Positions 15,896 through 24,738 are shown, counted from the first letter of the stretch. The stretch: 64,000 nt of DNA from Flavobacterium sp. ZT3R18 (GCF_007097385.1 NZ_VJZS01000006.1:124001-188000), one strand, 5' to 3'. A program made the numbers and translations. Notes: generated from the letters alone by a model not told the origin.

Positions 15896-16013
15896 CAGCT
15901 GTTTTGATATAGCTGGAGTTTAGTGGAATTACCGTTTCGCATCAAGTTTTCGTTAAGCCGAAAACTGAGCGTTTACGAACTTCCAGCCATCTCAAAACAG
16001 CGAAACGTTGGTC
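15892..16013. repeat. attC-like long imperfect hairpin
   Basis: 15898-15917 (GCTGTTTTGATATAGCTGGA) pairs with 15982-16001 at 18 of 20 positions. There is then an unpaired base and weaker pairing inward, and AACGTTGG just outside the right arm. The layout (imperfect arms, extrahelical base, GTTG beside the arm, position directly after one stop codon and before the next start) recalls integron attC sites. The canonical 7-base core (RYYYAAC/GTTRRRY) is not satisfied exactly and no integrase is in the window. It may also be a small non-autonomous mobile hairpin. Confidence 0.5.
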
Positions 16014-16043
16014 GTAACTTGAACTAAACAAGAAGAAAAAGAT

Positions 16044-16790
16044 ATGACAGAAAATGAAGAGTTTATTTACGAGTCTATTTTCAATCAAGTCCGAATGGGA
16101 TTTCTTTCTGTTTCTGAAATTAAGGAAAACATAATCGAAGAAATAGAAGATAACGGGTTTGATGAGGAAATTTCTGAAAAATGGGCTTTTGAAAATATAG
16201 AAAAAGAATTCAAAAAGTTGCTAGAAGAAAGTGAAAAGTGGAAAAAACCAACAGATACGGATAGACTAATTGAAGCTTTTGACGAATTGTGTGAGCAAAA
16301 TATAATTGCACTACATAATGCAGGGTTTACAACTAGTGATGGAGAATATGAAGTAGCCGAAGTGGAAAGGAGACTTAGTGAAAATCAGGTGATTTCTGAT
16401 GGATATTGTTTTTATCACGAGCAAGACCTTGCAAGAGCTGTTACTCCGGAGAGCTCAAGTCTATACATTGCATATCAAAAAGTTGATAATTCAAATCATA
16501 AGGTGACATTAGAAGTAGGACGAAAAATTGTAAAAATATTAACTAAAAAAGGCCTTGAAGCAGAGTGGAATGAAGATATAAATTCAAAAATTCTAATTCC
16601 TGATTTCAAATGGCAATATATTTATAGTGAGCGAAAAAGAGATTTGCAGAATTATGATGAAGTTGTTGAAATGATGACACGAATAAAGCAGCTACCAACA
16701 ATGGATAAAAACAATGGCAGAGATAGTGTAGAATCAAACAATAAAGCTAATAGTAGAAGTAAGCCTTGGTGGAAAAGATTGTGGTCATAA
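16044..16790 (+). CDS. DUF6891-like protein of unknown function
   Basis: 248 residues, very acidic in the first third. A conserved-looking core, ALHNAGFTTSDGEYEVAEV (about residues 92-110), followed by GYCFYHEQDLARAV, resembles proteins grouped as DUF6891. A short basic tail (KPWWKRLWS) ends the protein. No signal peptide or membrane segment; it should be cytoplasmic. The gene starts 31 bases after the attC-like hairpin, and nothing links it functionally to the PLD/HA-repeat gene before it. The biochemical role is unknown. Confidence 0.6.
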   Translation: MTENEEFIYESIFNQVRMGFLSVSEIKENIIEEIEDNGFDEEISEKWAFENIEKEFKKLLEESEKWKKPTDTDRLIEAFDELCEQNIIALHNAGFTTSDGEYEVAEVERRLSENQVISDGYCFYHEQDLARAVTPESSSLYIAYQKVDNSNHKVTLEVGRKIVKILTKKGLEAEWNEDINSKILIPDFKWQYIYSERKRDLQNYDEVVEMMTRIKQLPTMDKNNGRDSVESNNKANSRSKPWWKRLWS

Positions 16791-17288
16791 ATCCACCAGT
16801 TCCCCAGCTCCGCGATGTGTTCGTCCCTACACGCTCCGCAAACGTCTTTGACTTTGCTTTTTTTTTTAAAGTTTTTAAAAACCTTGAATGAGATAAAAGT
16901 CTCCCGACTTTTACTGTAAAGCTCTTTAAGAATTGTATACTTTTTTAAGAGTTATTGAAAAACTGCAAAGTAACAAAACTGTTATTTTCTTGTTTTTAGT
17001 CTTAGAATGCGTAGCGGGATTTGCTGAGTCCTTGGTAAGAACGAAGCAATCTCACTATCACAAGCAAACCAAACGAATCATCGGAATGGATATAGCAAAT
17101 GAGATTGCTTCGTTCCGATAATTATCGGAACTCGCAAGGACTTTGATTGCGGATTTGTATTGTTTACTCTGTGTGTGTGTGACGAATTCGACCTAGAAGT
17201 ATTAGTTTCTAGCTCTCCTACGCGTTACGCTATGTCTGGAGATCTTTGCAGAGCATTAGAAAAACAGTAAACATTAATAAAAAACAAA
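16791..17288. other. Gene-free stretch holding a nested inverted repeat
   Basis: No gene is supported; the 62-codon frame here is formed by repeat sequence. The notable content is the inverted-repeat element described separately at 17027-17142. The rest includes a T-run near 16858-16867 without a convincing stem. Confidence 0.5.
17027..17142. repeat. Nested inverted repeat with GAAGCAATCTCA arms
   Basis: The inner 14-bp arms are perfect: ACGAAGCAATCTCA (17041-17054) and its complement (17100-17113). The outer 8-bp arms AGTCCTTG (17027-17034) and CAAGGACT (17135-17142) are also perfect. The palindrome TTCCGATAATTATCGGAA (17113-17130) abuts the inner right arm. A GAAGCAATC phrase also follows the third palindrome copy at 24918-24926. 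It looks like a small non-coding mobile repeat. Confidence 0.65.
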
Positions 17289-17891
17289 ATGGAACAATCT
17301 TTAAGAATAATTTTACCGACATATTTTATCCTATATTTTGTAATTGCATTTGTAGCAAAAAGTATAATGGTGGCGAAACGAATTGGAAAAAATCCTCTTG
17401 TTTTGCCCAATGACGACAGTGCTTACGGACTTATTGGATATTATTTTAAACTGACGATGATTTTTATGTTCGTTTATGTTCTGCTTTACGCATTTGCACC
17501 GACAATTTATAACTACTGTTTGCCTATTTCTCAAATTGACAACACGACTTTAAAATATGTTGGACTTGGACTTTTAGTTTTTGCACTTCTTTGGACAGTA
17601 ATTGCGCAAGGGAATATGAAAGATTCTTGGAGAATAGGAATAGACACCGAAGTCAAAACGGAACTTATTATGACAGGACTTTTTAGCTATTCAAGAAACC
17701 CAATTTTCTTTGGAATGATAATTAGTCTGGTTGGACTTTTCCTAATAACACCAAACGCTTTGACAGGAGTTTTTTTTGTTTTAGGTTATGTGTTAATTCA
17801 GATTCAAATCAGACTTGAAGAAGAATTTTTAACCAATCAACACGGTCACAATTATTTAACCTATATGCAAAAAGTAAGACGACTAATTTGA
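17289..17891 (+). CDS. Isoprenylcysteine carboxyl methyltransferase (ICMT)-like membrane protein
   Basis: A 200-residue membrane protein with hydrophobic segments around residues 5-25, 52-72, 88-108 and 140-170. The C-terminal half carries the ICMT/PEMT-type SAM-binding pattern: FSYSRNPIFFGM (about residues 132-143), then IRLEEEFLTNQHG-x3-L-x-Y with the conserved Glu pair. Bacterial members are membrane-bound and of mostly unknown substrate; a lipid or small hydrophobic thiol or acid is possible. The start ATG follows an A-rich stretch. It stands between repeat-rich gaps with unrelated neighbours, so context gives no pathway. Confidence 0.75.
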   Translation: MEQSLRIILPTYFILYFVIAFVAKSIMVAKRIGKNPLVLPNDDSAYGLIGYYFKLTMIFMFVYVLLYAFAPTIYNYCLPISQIDNTTLKYVGLGLLVFALLWTVIAQGNMKDSWRIGIDTEVKTELIMTGLFSYSRNPIFFGMIISLVGLFLITPNALTGVFFVLGYVLIQIQIRLEEEFLTNQHGHNYLTYMQKVRRLI

Positions 17892-17961
17892 AATTAAACT
17901 ACTATTCTAACTGCTGTTTGGAATGGCAGAGGATTTGCAAAATAATAAACACTATACTAAA

Positions 17962-18438
17962 ATGACAAGACTAATATTTGTAATTTTATATTCGTTGAGT
18001 CTTATAGGCCATAACGGTTATTCTCAGGCTAAAAAAAAGGTAAATCGAGATAGTATTAATTGGGAAAAAGAAAATACTAATTGGGAGAAATACATTTTTA
18101 CCCAAAAGGAGTTTGTAAATAAAATACAGATTTCAAAAAAGGACAGTGTTATGTCGCTATATTCTTCAATGCAAAAGGAGTGTCGAATTTTCGGTTACAA
18201 TAAGCCAAATAAGAATTCAAAAAAAATGATTTTATTGTCTATATGGACTTTTGATGTAAAAGGTAATCCTTCCAATTGTAAGTATGGATCGTATTATGAT
18301 ACAAGTTCTATGGATGATATGGAATTAAAATATATCGGAAAAGACAATTCATTTATAAAAGCAGCACTTATGAAAAACGCGATCAAAGTTTCAACGATTT
18401 ATTTCGAAAATAAATGGGTTGAATTTGTGATAGACTAA
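17962..18438 (+). CDS. Secreted hypothetical protein
   Basis: 158 residues from ATG at 17962. I prefer this start over the in-frame ATG at 17923 because it gives a clean signal peptide (MTRLIFVILYSLSLIGHNG, cleavage near YSQA). The mature part contains a repeated W-E-K-E-N-T-N-W-E-K pattern and a C-terminal segment (GNPSNCKYGSYYDTSS...NKWVEFVID) that vaguely recalls TonB-C-terminal-like folds of Bacteroidota, but this is not convincing. Likely periplasmic. Function unknown. Confidence 0.55.
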   Translation: MTRLIFVILYSLSLIGHNGYSQAKKKVNRDSINWEKENTNWEKYIFTQKEFVNKIQISKKDSVMSLYSSMQKECRIFGYNKPNKNSKKMILLSIWTFDVKGNPSNCKYGSYYDTSSMDDMELKYIGKDNSFIKAALMKNAIKVSTIYFENKWVEFVID

Positions 18439-18500
18439 TAAGTTTCGACATGTGATTCAGAAAATCAAAACATAACATAATATAACAAAACCCAAGAAAG

Positions 18501-18923
18501 ATGAGTAATAATAAAACATGGCACGAAAAACATAAAGAGGAATCAGGCTTTGGTAGTCGTTTAGCTGATTCAGTGGCTAGTGGAATGGGATCTTGGAAAT
18601 TCATTATAGTTCAAACCATTTTGGTAATACTATGGATGGGATTAAACCTTGTTGCCTATACGTATCATTGGGATGTTTATCCTTTTATATTACTAAATCT
18701 TGTTTTTTCGACACAGGCTGCTTATGCCGCTCCTATTATCATGATGGCTCAAAACAGGCAAAATGACAGAGACAGAGCTCAAGCACAATCCGATTATCAA
18801 ACCAATAAAGAAGCAAAGTTGGAAATAGAAGCTTTGGCAATTAAGTTGAATAGAATTGAAATAGACAAACTAGATAAAATAATTAGGATTTTGGAAGAGA
18901 TGGAAAGCAATTCAAAGAAATAG
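18501..18923 (+). CDS. DUF1003 family membrane protein
   Basis: 140 residues. Two transmembrane segments (about residues 35-53 and 62-78) are joined by a short loop ending in YPFILLN. A charged region follows with NRQNDRDRAQAQSDYQTNKEAKLE, the hallmark of DUF1003, and ends in a coiled-coil-like tail (IEALAIKLNRIEIDKLDKIIRILEEM, residues about 110-135). Some homologues lie near cyclic-nucleotide or stress genes, but no function is established. It probably sits in the inner membrane with the C-terminus in the cytoplasm. Confidence 0.85.
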   Translation: MSNNKTWHEKHKEESGFGSRLADSVASGMGSWKFIIVQTILVILWMGLNLVAYTYHWDVYPFILLNLVFSTQAAYAAPIIMMAQNRQNDRDRAQAQSDYQTNKEAKLEIEALAIKLNRIEIDKLDKIIRILEEMESNSKK

Positions 18924-19017
18924 ATCGATAGAATTACCTACAAGGAAAAGGAGGTGTACAAAACTGAAAATAATAATACTAAAACCCCTTGTAAATACAG
19001 TAAATTAAACAATAAAA

Positions 19018-19752
19018 ATGGAAAATAAATTAGAAAGAAAAATCAACTTTTTAGCAGGTTATGCTATCGTGAGCACCCTTGTTTTTAGCTTTGTATTATT
19101 AAGTTCTTTTGGAAAAGAAGATAAAAAAGAAACATTTGATGAAATCACAGCTAAGAAAATCAACTTAATAGGAGAAGATGGTAGCTTACGAATGGTATTA
19201 AGTAATGAAACCAGACAACATTCTGGAAGAATGAACGGGAAAGATTATCCAAAAAGAGACAGACCAGCGGGCATGATTTTTTTTAATGACGAAGGAGATG
19301 AGTGTGGAGGCTTAGTTTTTGCAGGGAAAACCAATGATAATAAAACAAGCTCGGGAATGTCATTTACGATGGATAATTATCATGATGATCAAGTAATTCA
19401 GATATTAAATAGTGAGGAATATGAAAATGGAAAAAGTAATATCCAAAGAGGTCTAATTATAAACGAGTACCCAATAGGCTCAAATATAGACGTAAGAAAC
19501 GCTCAATATGAAGAACTTGAAAAAATAAAAGATGAGAAAATAAGAAATCAAAAAATGGAGGAATTGAGGATTAAGGAAGGTTCGAAAAGAAGGGTTTTTA
19601 TAGGACGAACCAAATCTAATAATTCAGGAGTGTTTTTGTATGACAAAGAAGGAAATCCAAAAATGAAAATTTATGTAGATGAAAAAGGAAATCCAAAAAT
19701 TGAGACACTTGATGAAAAAGGAAATTTTAAAAATTTTCTTGAAACGAAATAA
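19018..19752 (+). CDS. Hypothetical membrane-anchored protein
   Basis: 244 residues with one N-terminal hydrophobic segment (about 11-30) that anchors it or acts as an uncleaved signal. The outer part is hydrophilic and reads like short beta-repeats: KKINLIGEDGSLRMVLSNE, GMIFFNDEGDECGGLVFAGK, VFLYDKEGNPKMKIYVDEKG, NPKIETLDEKG. Proteins of this type occur in many Bacteroidota as conserved hypotheticals. No catalytic motif is visible. It is last in the plus-strand accessory group; the next gene converges on it. Confidence 0.6.
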   Translation: MENKLERKINFLAGYAIVSTLVFSFVLLSSFGKEDKKETFDEITAKKINLIGEDGSLRMVLSNETRQHSGRMNGKDYPKRDRPAGMIFFNDEGDECGGLVFAGKTNDNKTSSGMSFTMDNYHDDQVIQILNSEEYENGKSNIQRGLIINEYPIGSNIDVRNAQYEELEKIKDEKIRNQKMEELRIKEGSKRRVFIGRTKSNNSGVFLYDKEGNPKMKIYVDEKGNPKIETLDEKGNFKNFLETK

Positions 19753-19806
19753 AAAAACGACCTAATGCGATTTGCTAGCTATTGGGAATTGTAACTATCA
19801 AATCTC

Positions 19807-20991
19807 TTATTTCCTAAACTGATTGCGAGTAATAACCGCATTGATTTTGGCTTTCAAGTCTTCGCCGGTGTCATAGACCATTTGCTCGCTAGTGGGGAAG
19901 GGAACGACTCTCTTATCAAAATAGGTGTAATAATTAGCATCGGCAGCACGTCGATCTCCTTTGTAGGTTGAATAAATATTTTCGAAAACAAACTCACTTG
20001 CTATTGGGAAAGATTCTATGGATTGGTTGGTTTTGTTGTCAATGTAATCCACTTTCGCAGTGATTTGACACGATTTAAATTGTCTGATTTCATAGATGTT
20101 TATCGTTGCATTTACTAGATTGTCTATCATTACAGGTTTTCCGTATCTGTCCAAAACTACTCTGCCATTGGCGTCAAGCTGTTTTCTTTGTCCGTCAACT
20201 ACTTGGCGTTCTTTTATAAATTCTCTTTCTTTTATTTGTTCAGGAGATATGAAAATAGATCTGAAGTTGATGAGCATTCCGAAATCATAGTTGGTACCTT
20301 TTTGTTTAATACTATGGTAAACAGTCCATTTGTCATTCAATTGATAGCTTTTAAAATCCAATAAATCGTTTTGAAGTTGTACAGGAATAATCATGTTGGT
20401 TTCGTTTTGGGCAGATACGATTACAAAATCAGTTCCTTTAAACTGTGCTTCATCCATGATTTTTGCGACATCCTTATAATTAGGATTTATTTTATCCAAA
20501 TAGACTAAATCATCATAAACCCTGCGGTAATTCATTTTGTTTTTGGTAAGCATCAACGCTTTTGCATTGGTGTAAAGATAATTGGATAGGTTATTTTTAC
20601 TGCTGATGATTCCATCAGTATAATTGTCGAAAGGAAAAATAGCACTTCGTCCTTCTTTAATCAATTTTAGCGGAAGCAAAGGTTTGATTTTTTCTTGACG
20701 GTCATTTAATGCTAAATAGGTATTGTATATTTTCTCTAAATTACTTGGATGATTGTCTTTACTTAAAAAACTAAGAGTGTTTAAATCTCGCTCTTTGGCT
20801 TTGGCGAAAGCCTCTTCGAGTAAATAGATATAGTCTTGTTTTCCTTTTTTGTCTTTATTGGAGCGTAAATTAGAAACCGCAATATCAATAGCGGCATCAT
20901 AATTTCCTGAAGCCAAATTGTTTTTGGTTTGTTTTAGACTGCAAGAGGTAAGCAGAATAAAGAATGTAATTATAAAAGTAATTTTTCTCAT
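19807..20991 (-). CDS. Hypothetical lipoprotein with an N-terminal TPR-like helix pair
   Basis: 394 residues. The signal peptide ends in the lipobox LLTSC (Cys 17). Residues about 25-60 (NLASGNYDAAIDIAVSNLRSNK) look like a single TPR-type helix pair, and the rest shows no known domain. It resembles a conserved lipoprotein of flavobacteria without assigned function. The promoter-like word TAATTTTG (21041-21048 on the minus strand) lies in a 16-bp palindrome 50 bases upstream. The stop codon is 55 bases from the end of the convergent gene. Confidence 0.65.
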   Translation of the reverse strand: MRKITFIITFFILLTSCSLKQTKNNLASGNYDAAIDIAVSNLRSNKDKKGKQDYIYLLEEAFAKAKERDLNTLSFLSKDNHPSNLEKIYNTYLALNDRQEKIKPLLPLKLIKEGRSAIFPFDNYTDGIISSKNNLSNYLYTNAKALMLTKNKMNYRRVYDDLVYLDKINPNYKDVAKIMDEAQFKGTDFVIVSAQNETNMIIPVQLQNDLLDFKSYQLNDKWTVYHSIKQKGTNYDFGMLINFRSIFISPEQIKEREFIKERQVVDGQRKQLDANGRVVLDRYGKPVMIDNLVNATINIYEIRQFKSCQITAKVDYIDNKTNQSIESFPIASEFVFENIYSTYKGDRRAADANYYTYFDKRVVPFPTSEQMVYDTGEDLKAKINAVITRNQFRK

Positions 20992-21032
20992 GTTTTGGAG
21001 GAAATGAATTATATCGATTTTAAGCTAAAAAA

Positions 21033-21048
21033 TAATTTTGCAAAATTA
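21033..21048. promoter_or_regulatory. Palindrome TAATTTTGCAAAATTA with promoter-like boxes on both strands
   Basis: A perfect 16-bp palindrome. Each strand contains TAATTTTG, which matches TAnnTTTG. On the minus strand it lies about 50 bases before the lipoprotein gene. The upstream TTG box is not clear (CGC complement at the right spacing), so promoter use is tentative. Confidence 0.35.
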
Positions 21049-21082
21049 CTATTCCTCTAGGGGATTACGCTTTAAATTTTTC

Positions 21083-21118
21083 ATAAAAAAACCGGCAACT
21101 GTAAAATTGTCGGTTTGT
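21083..21118 (-). terminator. Rho-independent terminator after fahA
   Basis: A 10-bp stem (21089-21098 with 21107-21116, one G-T pair) is followed on the minus strand by seven T residues. It lies about 100 bases beyond the fumarylacetoacetase stop. Confidence 0.75.
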
Positions 21119-21213
21119 ATAAGATTTTTTGTCGTTATTCAGTGATTATTGAATGGTTTTTAGTGATTGTAAAGCTAACAGCTAATTACTCTTCACTAAT
21201 CACTAACTTAAAA

Positions 21214-22497
21214 TTATTGTCTTACATAAGGAGGGAGTAACTTGCTAGAGCATTCTCCAAATCCAATACGAACTTGTCCGTTCTCGCTGTACCCTTTGAT
21301 GATTACGGTATCACCATCATTTATAAATTTACGTTCGGTGCCGTCATTTAATGTGATCGGGTTTTTTCCTCCCCAAGTCAATTCTAGCATCGATCCGAAG
21401 CTGTCTGGAGTTGAGCCCGAAAGTGTTCCAGAACCCATCATGTCTCCTGAGTTTACACGACAACCGTTTGAGGTATGGTGTGCTAGTTGTTGGCTCATTG
21501 TCCAGTACATGTACTTGAAATTGGTTCTAGAAACAACAGTTGGTTCTGCGTTTTCTGGAGCAATTGCTACTTCAAGATTAATATCGAAAGAGTGTTTTCC
21601 TTTTTGTTGTAAATAAGGAAAAGGTGTTGGTTCTTGTTTTGGTCCTTTGGTTCTAAAAGGCTCTAAAGCATCCATAGTAACTATCCAAGGAGAAATTGAT
21701 GAACCAAAGTTTTTGGCCAAAAAGGGTCCTAGTGGTATATATTCCCATTTTTGAATATCACGGGCGCTCCAGTCGTTTAATAAAACCATTCCGAAAATAT
21801 AATCTTCGGTTTCACTAATAGGAATGGTTTCTCCCATAATATTGCAATCGGTAGTGATAAATGCAGTTTCTAGCTCGAAATCTACTAATCGCGAAGGACC
21901 AAAAACAGGGGTGGTCTCGCCATTTGGCAAGGTTTGTCCCATAGGTCTGTGTACCGGAATTCCAGACGGAATAATAGTAGAACTTCTTCCGTGGTATCCT
22001 ACGGGAATGTGTAACCAGTTGGGTAACAAAGCATTTTCGGGATCACGGAACATTTTCCCGGTATTGGTAGCGTGTTCTTTACTAGAAAAGAAATCAGTAT
22101 AATCGCCAATTAATACAGGAAGTTGCATTTCGACATCTTCCATTTTAAAAATTACGATATCTCTATGTTTGGGATTGTCTCTTAATTCGGGATTTATTGC
22201 GTCAAAAATATCGGCTATTCTATTTCGGACTAATCTCCATGTCTTTTGACCATCGGATATAAAATCGTTCAAAGTGTCTTGCATGAACATATCGTCTGTC
22301 AATTCTATTCCTTCAAAGTAGTTTAGTTGCTGTAAAGCTCCTAAATCGATTGCGAAGTCACCAATTCTTGTACCTACGGTAACTATGTTTTCTTTTGTTA
22401 AAAAAACTCCGAAAGGAATGTTTTGAATGGGAAAGTCACTGTCTGTTAGTACTTCTAACCATGATTTTCTGCTGGTATCGTTGGCTGTTATTGGCAT
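21214..22497 (-). CDS. fahA: Fumarylacetoacetase
   Basis: Last enzyme of tyrosine/phenylalanine catabolism: splits fumarylacetoacetate into fumarate and acetoacetate. The 427-residue length matches the eukaryote-like FAH family. Diagnostic stretches are PVGYHGRSSTII (about residue 158), VDFELETAFI with the metal-binding Glu pair near residue 200, LLNDWSARDIQKWEY, and GSGTLSGSTPDSFGSMLE near the C-terminus. It stands alone between a terminator and its own promoter. The promoter is interlocked with that of divergent glyA. Confidence 0.95.
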   Translation of the reverse strand: MPITANDTSRKSWLEVLTDSDFPIQNIPFGVFLTKENIVTVGTRIGDFAIDLGALQQLNYFEGIELTDDMFMQDTLNDFISDGQKTWRLVRNRIADIFDAINPELRDNPKHRDIVIFKMEDVEMQLPVLIGDYTDFFSSKEHATNTGKMFRDPENALLPNWLHIPVGYHGRSSTIIPSGIPVHRPMGQTLPNGETTPVFGPSRLVDFELETAFITTDCNIMGETIPISETEDYIFGMVLLNDWSARDIQKWEYIPLGPFLAKNFGSSISPWIVTMDALEPFRTKGPKQEPTPFPYLQQKGKHSFDINLEVAIAPENAEPTVVSRTNFKYMYWTMSQQLAHHTSNGCRVNSGDMMGSGTLSGSTPDSFGSMLELTWGGKNPITLNDGTERKFINDGDTVIIKGYSENGQVRIGFGECSSKLLPPYVRQ

Positions 22498-22531
22498 GAT
22501 AATGTTAATTGTTTTGTTGAAAATTACTTGT

Positions 22532-22562
22532 CAAATATATTATAATCTAACTGTTAAACAAA
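22532..22562 (-). promoter_or_regulatory. fahA promoter
   Basis: On the minus strand TTTG (22559-22562) is followed after 19 bases by TATATTTG (22532-22539), an exact fit to the Bacteroidetes consensus. The start codon lies about 35 bases downstream. Confidence 0.7.
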
Positions 22563-22580
22563 CGTTTTTTTGTATTTTTG
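22551..22580 (+). promoter_or_regulatory. glyA promoter
   Basis: TATTTTTG (22573-22580) fits TAnnTTTG; 19 bases upstream is CTG (22551-22553), one mismatch to TTG. The upstream part overlaps the fahA promoter on the other strand. ATG of glyA is 26 bases after the box. Confidence 0.55.
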
Positions 22581-22605
22581 CGACAAATTAACTAAAATCA
22601 AAGAA

Positions 22606-23880
22606 ATGCAACGCGACGAACAAATTTTTGACCTCATTCTAGAAGAACAAGACAGACAAATACACGGACTAGAACTTATTGCTTCTGAAAACTTTGTAAG
22701 TGATGAAGTAATGGAAGCAGCCGGATCTGTTTTGACTAATAAATATGCCGAAGGATACCCCGGTAAAAGATACTACGGAGGTTGTGAAGTAGTAGATGTA
22801 GTAGAACAAATTGCCATAGACAGAGCCAAAGAATTATTTGGTGCTGCTTACGCAAATGTACAGCCACACTCAGGTTCACAAGCTAATACCGCAGTGTTTT
22901 TTGCTTGTTTGAAACCAGGAGATAAAATATTAGGTTTCGATTTATCACATGGAGGACACCTAACTCACGGTTCACCAGTGAATTTTTCTGGTCGTTTATA
23001 CAGTCCAGTTTTTTATGGTGTAGATCAAGAAACGGGTCGTTTGAACTATGATAAAATTCAAGAAATTGCTACAAGAGAACAACCAAAATTAATCATTGCA
23101 GGAGCTTCGGCTTATTCTCGTGATATGGATTTTGAGCGTTTTAGAGTAATTGCGGATAGTGTAGGAGCTATATTAATGGCAGATATTTCTCATCCTGCTG
23201 GGCTTATCGCCAAAGGTTTGATGAATGACCCAATTCCTCATTGTCATATTGTAACAACTACAACTCACAAAACATTACGTGGTCCTCGTGGTGGTTTGAT
23301 CTTGATGGGTAAAGATTTTGAAAATCCTTGGGGATTAACTACACCAAAAGGAGATATTAGAATGATGTCTACTTTATTGGATCTTGCTGTTTTTCCTGGA
23401 AATCAAGGTGGACCATTAATGCATATTATTGCTGCCAAAGCGGTTGCTTTTGGTGAAGCATTGCAAGATGAATTCTTTACTTATGCTATGCAATTGCAAA
23501 AGAACGCTAATGCAATGGCTGATGCTTTTGTAAAAAGAGGATATAATATTATTTCTGGAGGTACAGACAATCACATGATGTTGATTGACCTTAGAAACAA
23601 AGGAATTTCAGGTAAAGAGGCAGAAAATGCTTTGGTAAAAGCTGAAATCACCGTAAATAAAAACATGGTTCCATTTGATGATAAATCACCATTTGTAACT
23701 TCTGGTATTCGTGTTGGAACTCCAGCAATCACCACTCGTGGTCTTGTTGAAGAAGATATGGAAACGATTGTAGCTATGATCGATAAGGTTTTAATGAACC
23801 ATACTGATGAAGATATTATTGAAGAAGTAGCCAATGAAGTAAACGAAATGATGAGCGAAAGAGCAATCTTCGTTTACTAA
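22606..23880 (+). CDS. glyA: Serine hydroxymethyltransferase
   Basis: PLP enzyme that interconverts serine and glycine with tetrahydrofolate and supplies one-carbon units. The 424-residue protein shows [15 protein letters not shown] near residue 21, YPGKRYYGG near residue 47, and the PLP-lysine motif [14 protein letters not shown] near residue 213. The C-terminal [13 protein letters not shown] segment is also typical. I use ATG at 22606 (MQRDEQIF); an in-frame TTG at 22570 lies inside the promoter and cannot be the start. Transcribed alone, divergent from fahA. Confidence 0.96.
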   Translation: MQRDEQIFDLILEEQDRQIHGLELIASENFVSDEVMEAAGSVLTNKYAEGYPGKRYYGGCEVVDVVEQIAIDRAKELFGAAYANVQPHSGSQANTAVFFACLKPGDKILGFDLSHGGHLTHGSPVNFSGRLYSPVFYGVDQETGRLNYDKIQEIATREQPKLIIAGASAYSRDMDFERFRVIADSVGAILMADISHPAGLIAKGLMNDPIPHCHIVTTTTHKTLRGPRGGLILMGKDFENPWGLTTPKGDIRMMSTLLDLAVFPGNQGGPLMHIIAAKAVAFGEALQDEFFTYAMQLQKNANAMADAFVKRGYNIISGGTDNHMMLIDLRNKGISGKEAENALVKAEITVNKNMVPFDDKSPFVTSGIRVGTPAITTRGLVEEDMETIVAMIDKVLMNHTDEDIIEEVANEVNEMMSERAIFVY

Positions 23881-24144
23881 AAAAGTTTAAAAGTTTAAGG
23901 GTTTAAAAGTTTAGAGGTTTAATCTTTTAAAAATTTAAGTGTTTAAAAATTTAATTTAAAGGTTTAGAGTTTAAAGTTTTGGAATTCCATATTATAAAAG
24001 TACAACCGTATTTTATGAATTTATGGGTTCTTGATTTTTAACTTTAAACCTTTTTTACTAAAAATGAGATTCAGATTCCGAAGGTTCTAAAAATCTAAAA
24101 TCTGCTCCCGAAAGCTTTCGGGACTAAAATCTAAAATTTTCCCC
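23881..24144. repeat. GTTTAAAAGTTTAAGG low-complexity run and palindrome TCCCGAAAGCTTTCGGGA
   Basis: From 23885 to about 23985 variants of GTTTAAAA/GTTTAAGG repeat in tandem without coding potential. Near 24088-24140 copies of AAATCTAAAATCT flank the perfect 18-bp palindrome TCCCGAAAGCTTTCGGGA (24106-24123). That palindrome recurs at 36440-36457. Confidence 0.6.
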
Positions 24145-24738
24145 ATGTCAGTACTAAGATTAAAATTGCCAACCGACCCAAGATGGGTAAATATTGTAGA
24201 GAAAAACATAGAGGAGATTCTAACGGATCACGCTTGGTGTGAACAAAAAGCAGCTACCAATGCAATTACCATAATTACCAATAATTCCGAGCATCAGGAT
24301 TTGGTAAAGGATTTATTGGCTTTGGCCAAAGAAGAAATCGACCATTTTGAGCAAGTGCATAACATCATCATCAAACGTGGATTGAAGCTAGGTCGCGAGC
24401 GCAAAGACGATTATGTAAATGAATTGTATTTGTACATGAAAAAAAGCGGCGATAGAAGCAGAGTTTCTAGTTTGGTGGAGCGTTTGTTGTTTTCGGCTAT
24501 GATTGAGGCCAGAAGCTGTGAGCGTTTCAAGGTACTTTCTGAAAATATTAAAGACGAAGAATTATCTATTTTCTACAGAGATTTGATGGAAAGCGAAGCA
24601 GCTCATTACACTACTTTTATAACCTATGCCCGAAAATATGGCGTTGGAATCGATGTCGAAAAACGATGGAGAGAATGGCTGGAATTCGAAGAATCTGTTA
24701 TTGCCAATTATGGGAAAAGTGAGACAATTCATGGGTAG
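24145..24738 (+). CDS. miaE: tRNA-(ms2io6A)-hydroxylase, MiaE family
   Basis: A 197-residue diiron protein that would hydroxylate the isopentenyl side chain of 2-methylthio-N6-isopentenyladenosine-37 in tRNA. The ferritin-like four-helix iron ligands are visible: E33 in WCEQKAA, E64-x2-H67 in KEEIDHFEQVH, a further Glu in EARSCERF (about residue 115), and E-x2-H in ESEAAHYTTF (about residue 152). Length is usual for the Bacteroidota/Pseudomonas form. It stands alone, 264 bases after glyA. Close relatives are annotated MiaE-like, so the exact base modified is inferred. Confidence 0.9.
   Translation: MSVLRLKLPTDPRWVNIVEKNIEEILTDHAWCEQKAATNAITIITNNSEHQDLVKDLLALAKEEIDHFEQVHNIIIKRGLKLGRERKDDYVNELYLYMKKSGDRSRVSSLVERLLFSAMIEARSCERFKVLSENIKDEELSIFYRDLMESEAAHYTTFITYARKYGVGIDVEKRWREWLEFEESVIANYGKSETIHG

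Noticed and set aside
16933..17121. Plus-strand frame of 62 codons
   Set aside because: It is formed by the arms of the nested inverted repeat.
17909..17930. Second attC-like arm (CTGCTGTTTGGAATGGCAGAGG) after the ICMT-like gene
   Set aside because: It resembles the left arm at 15898 loosely, but no matching right arm follows within 150 bases.
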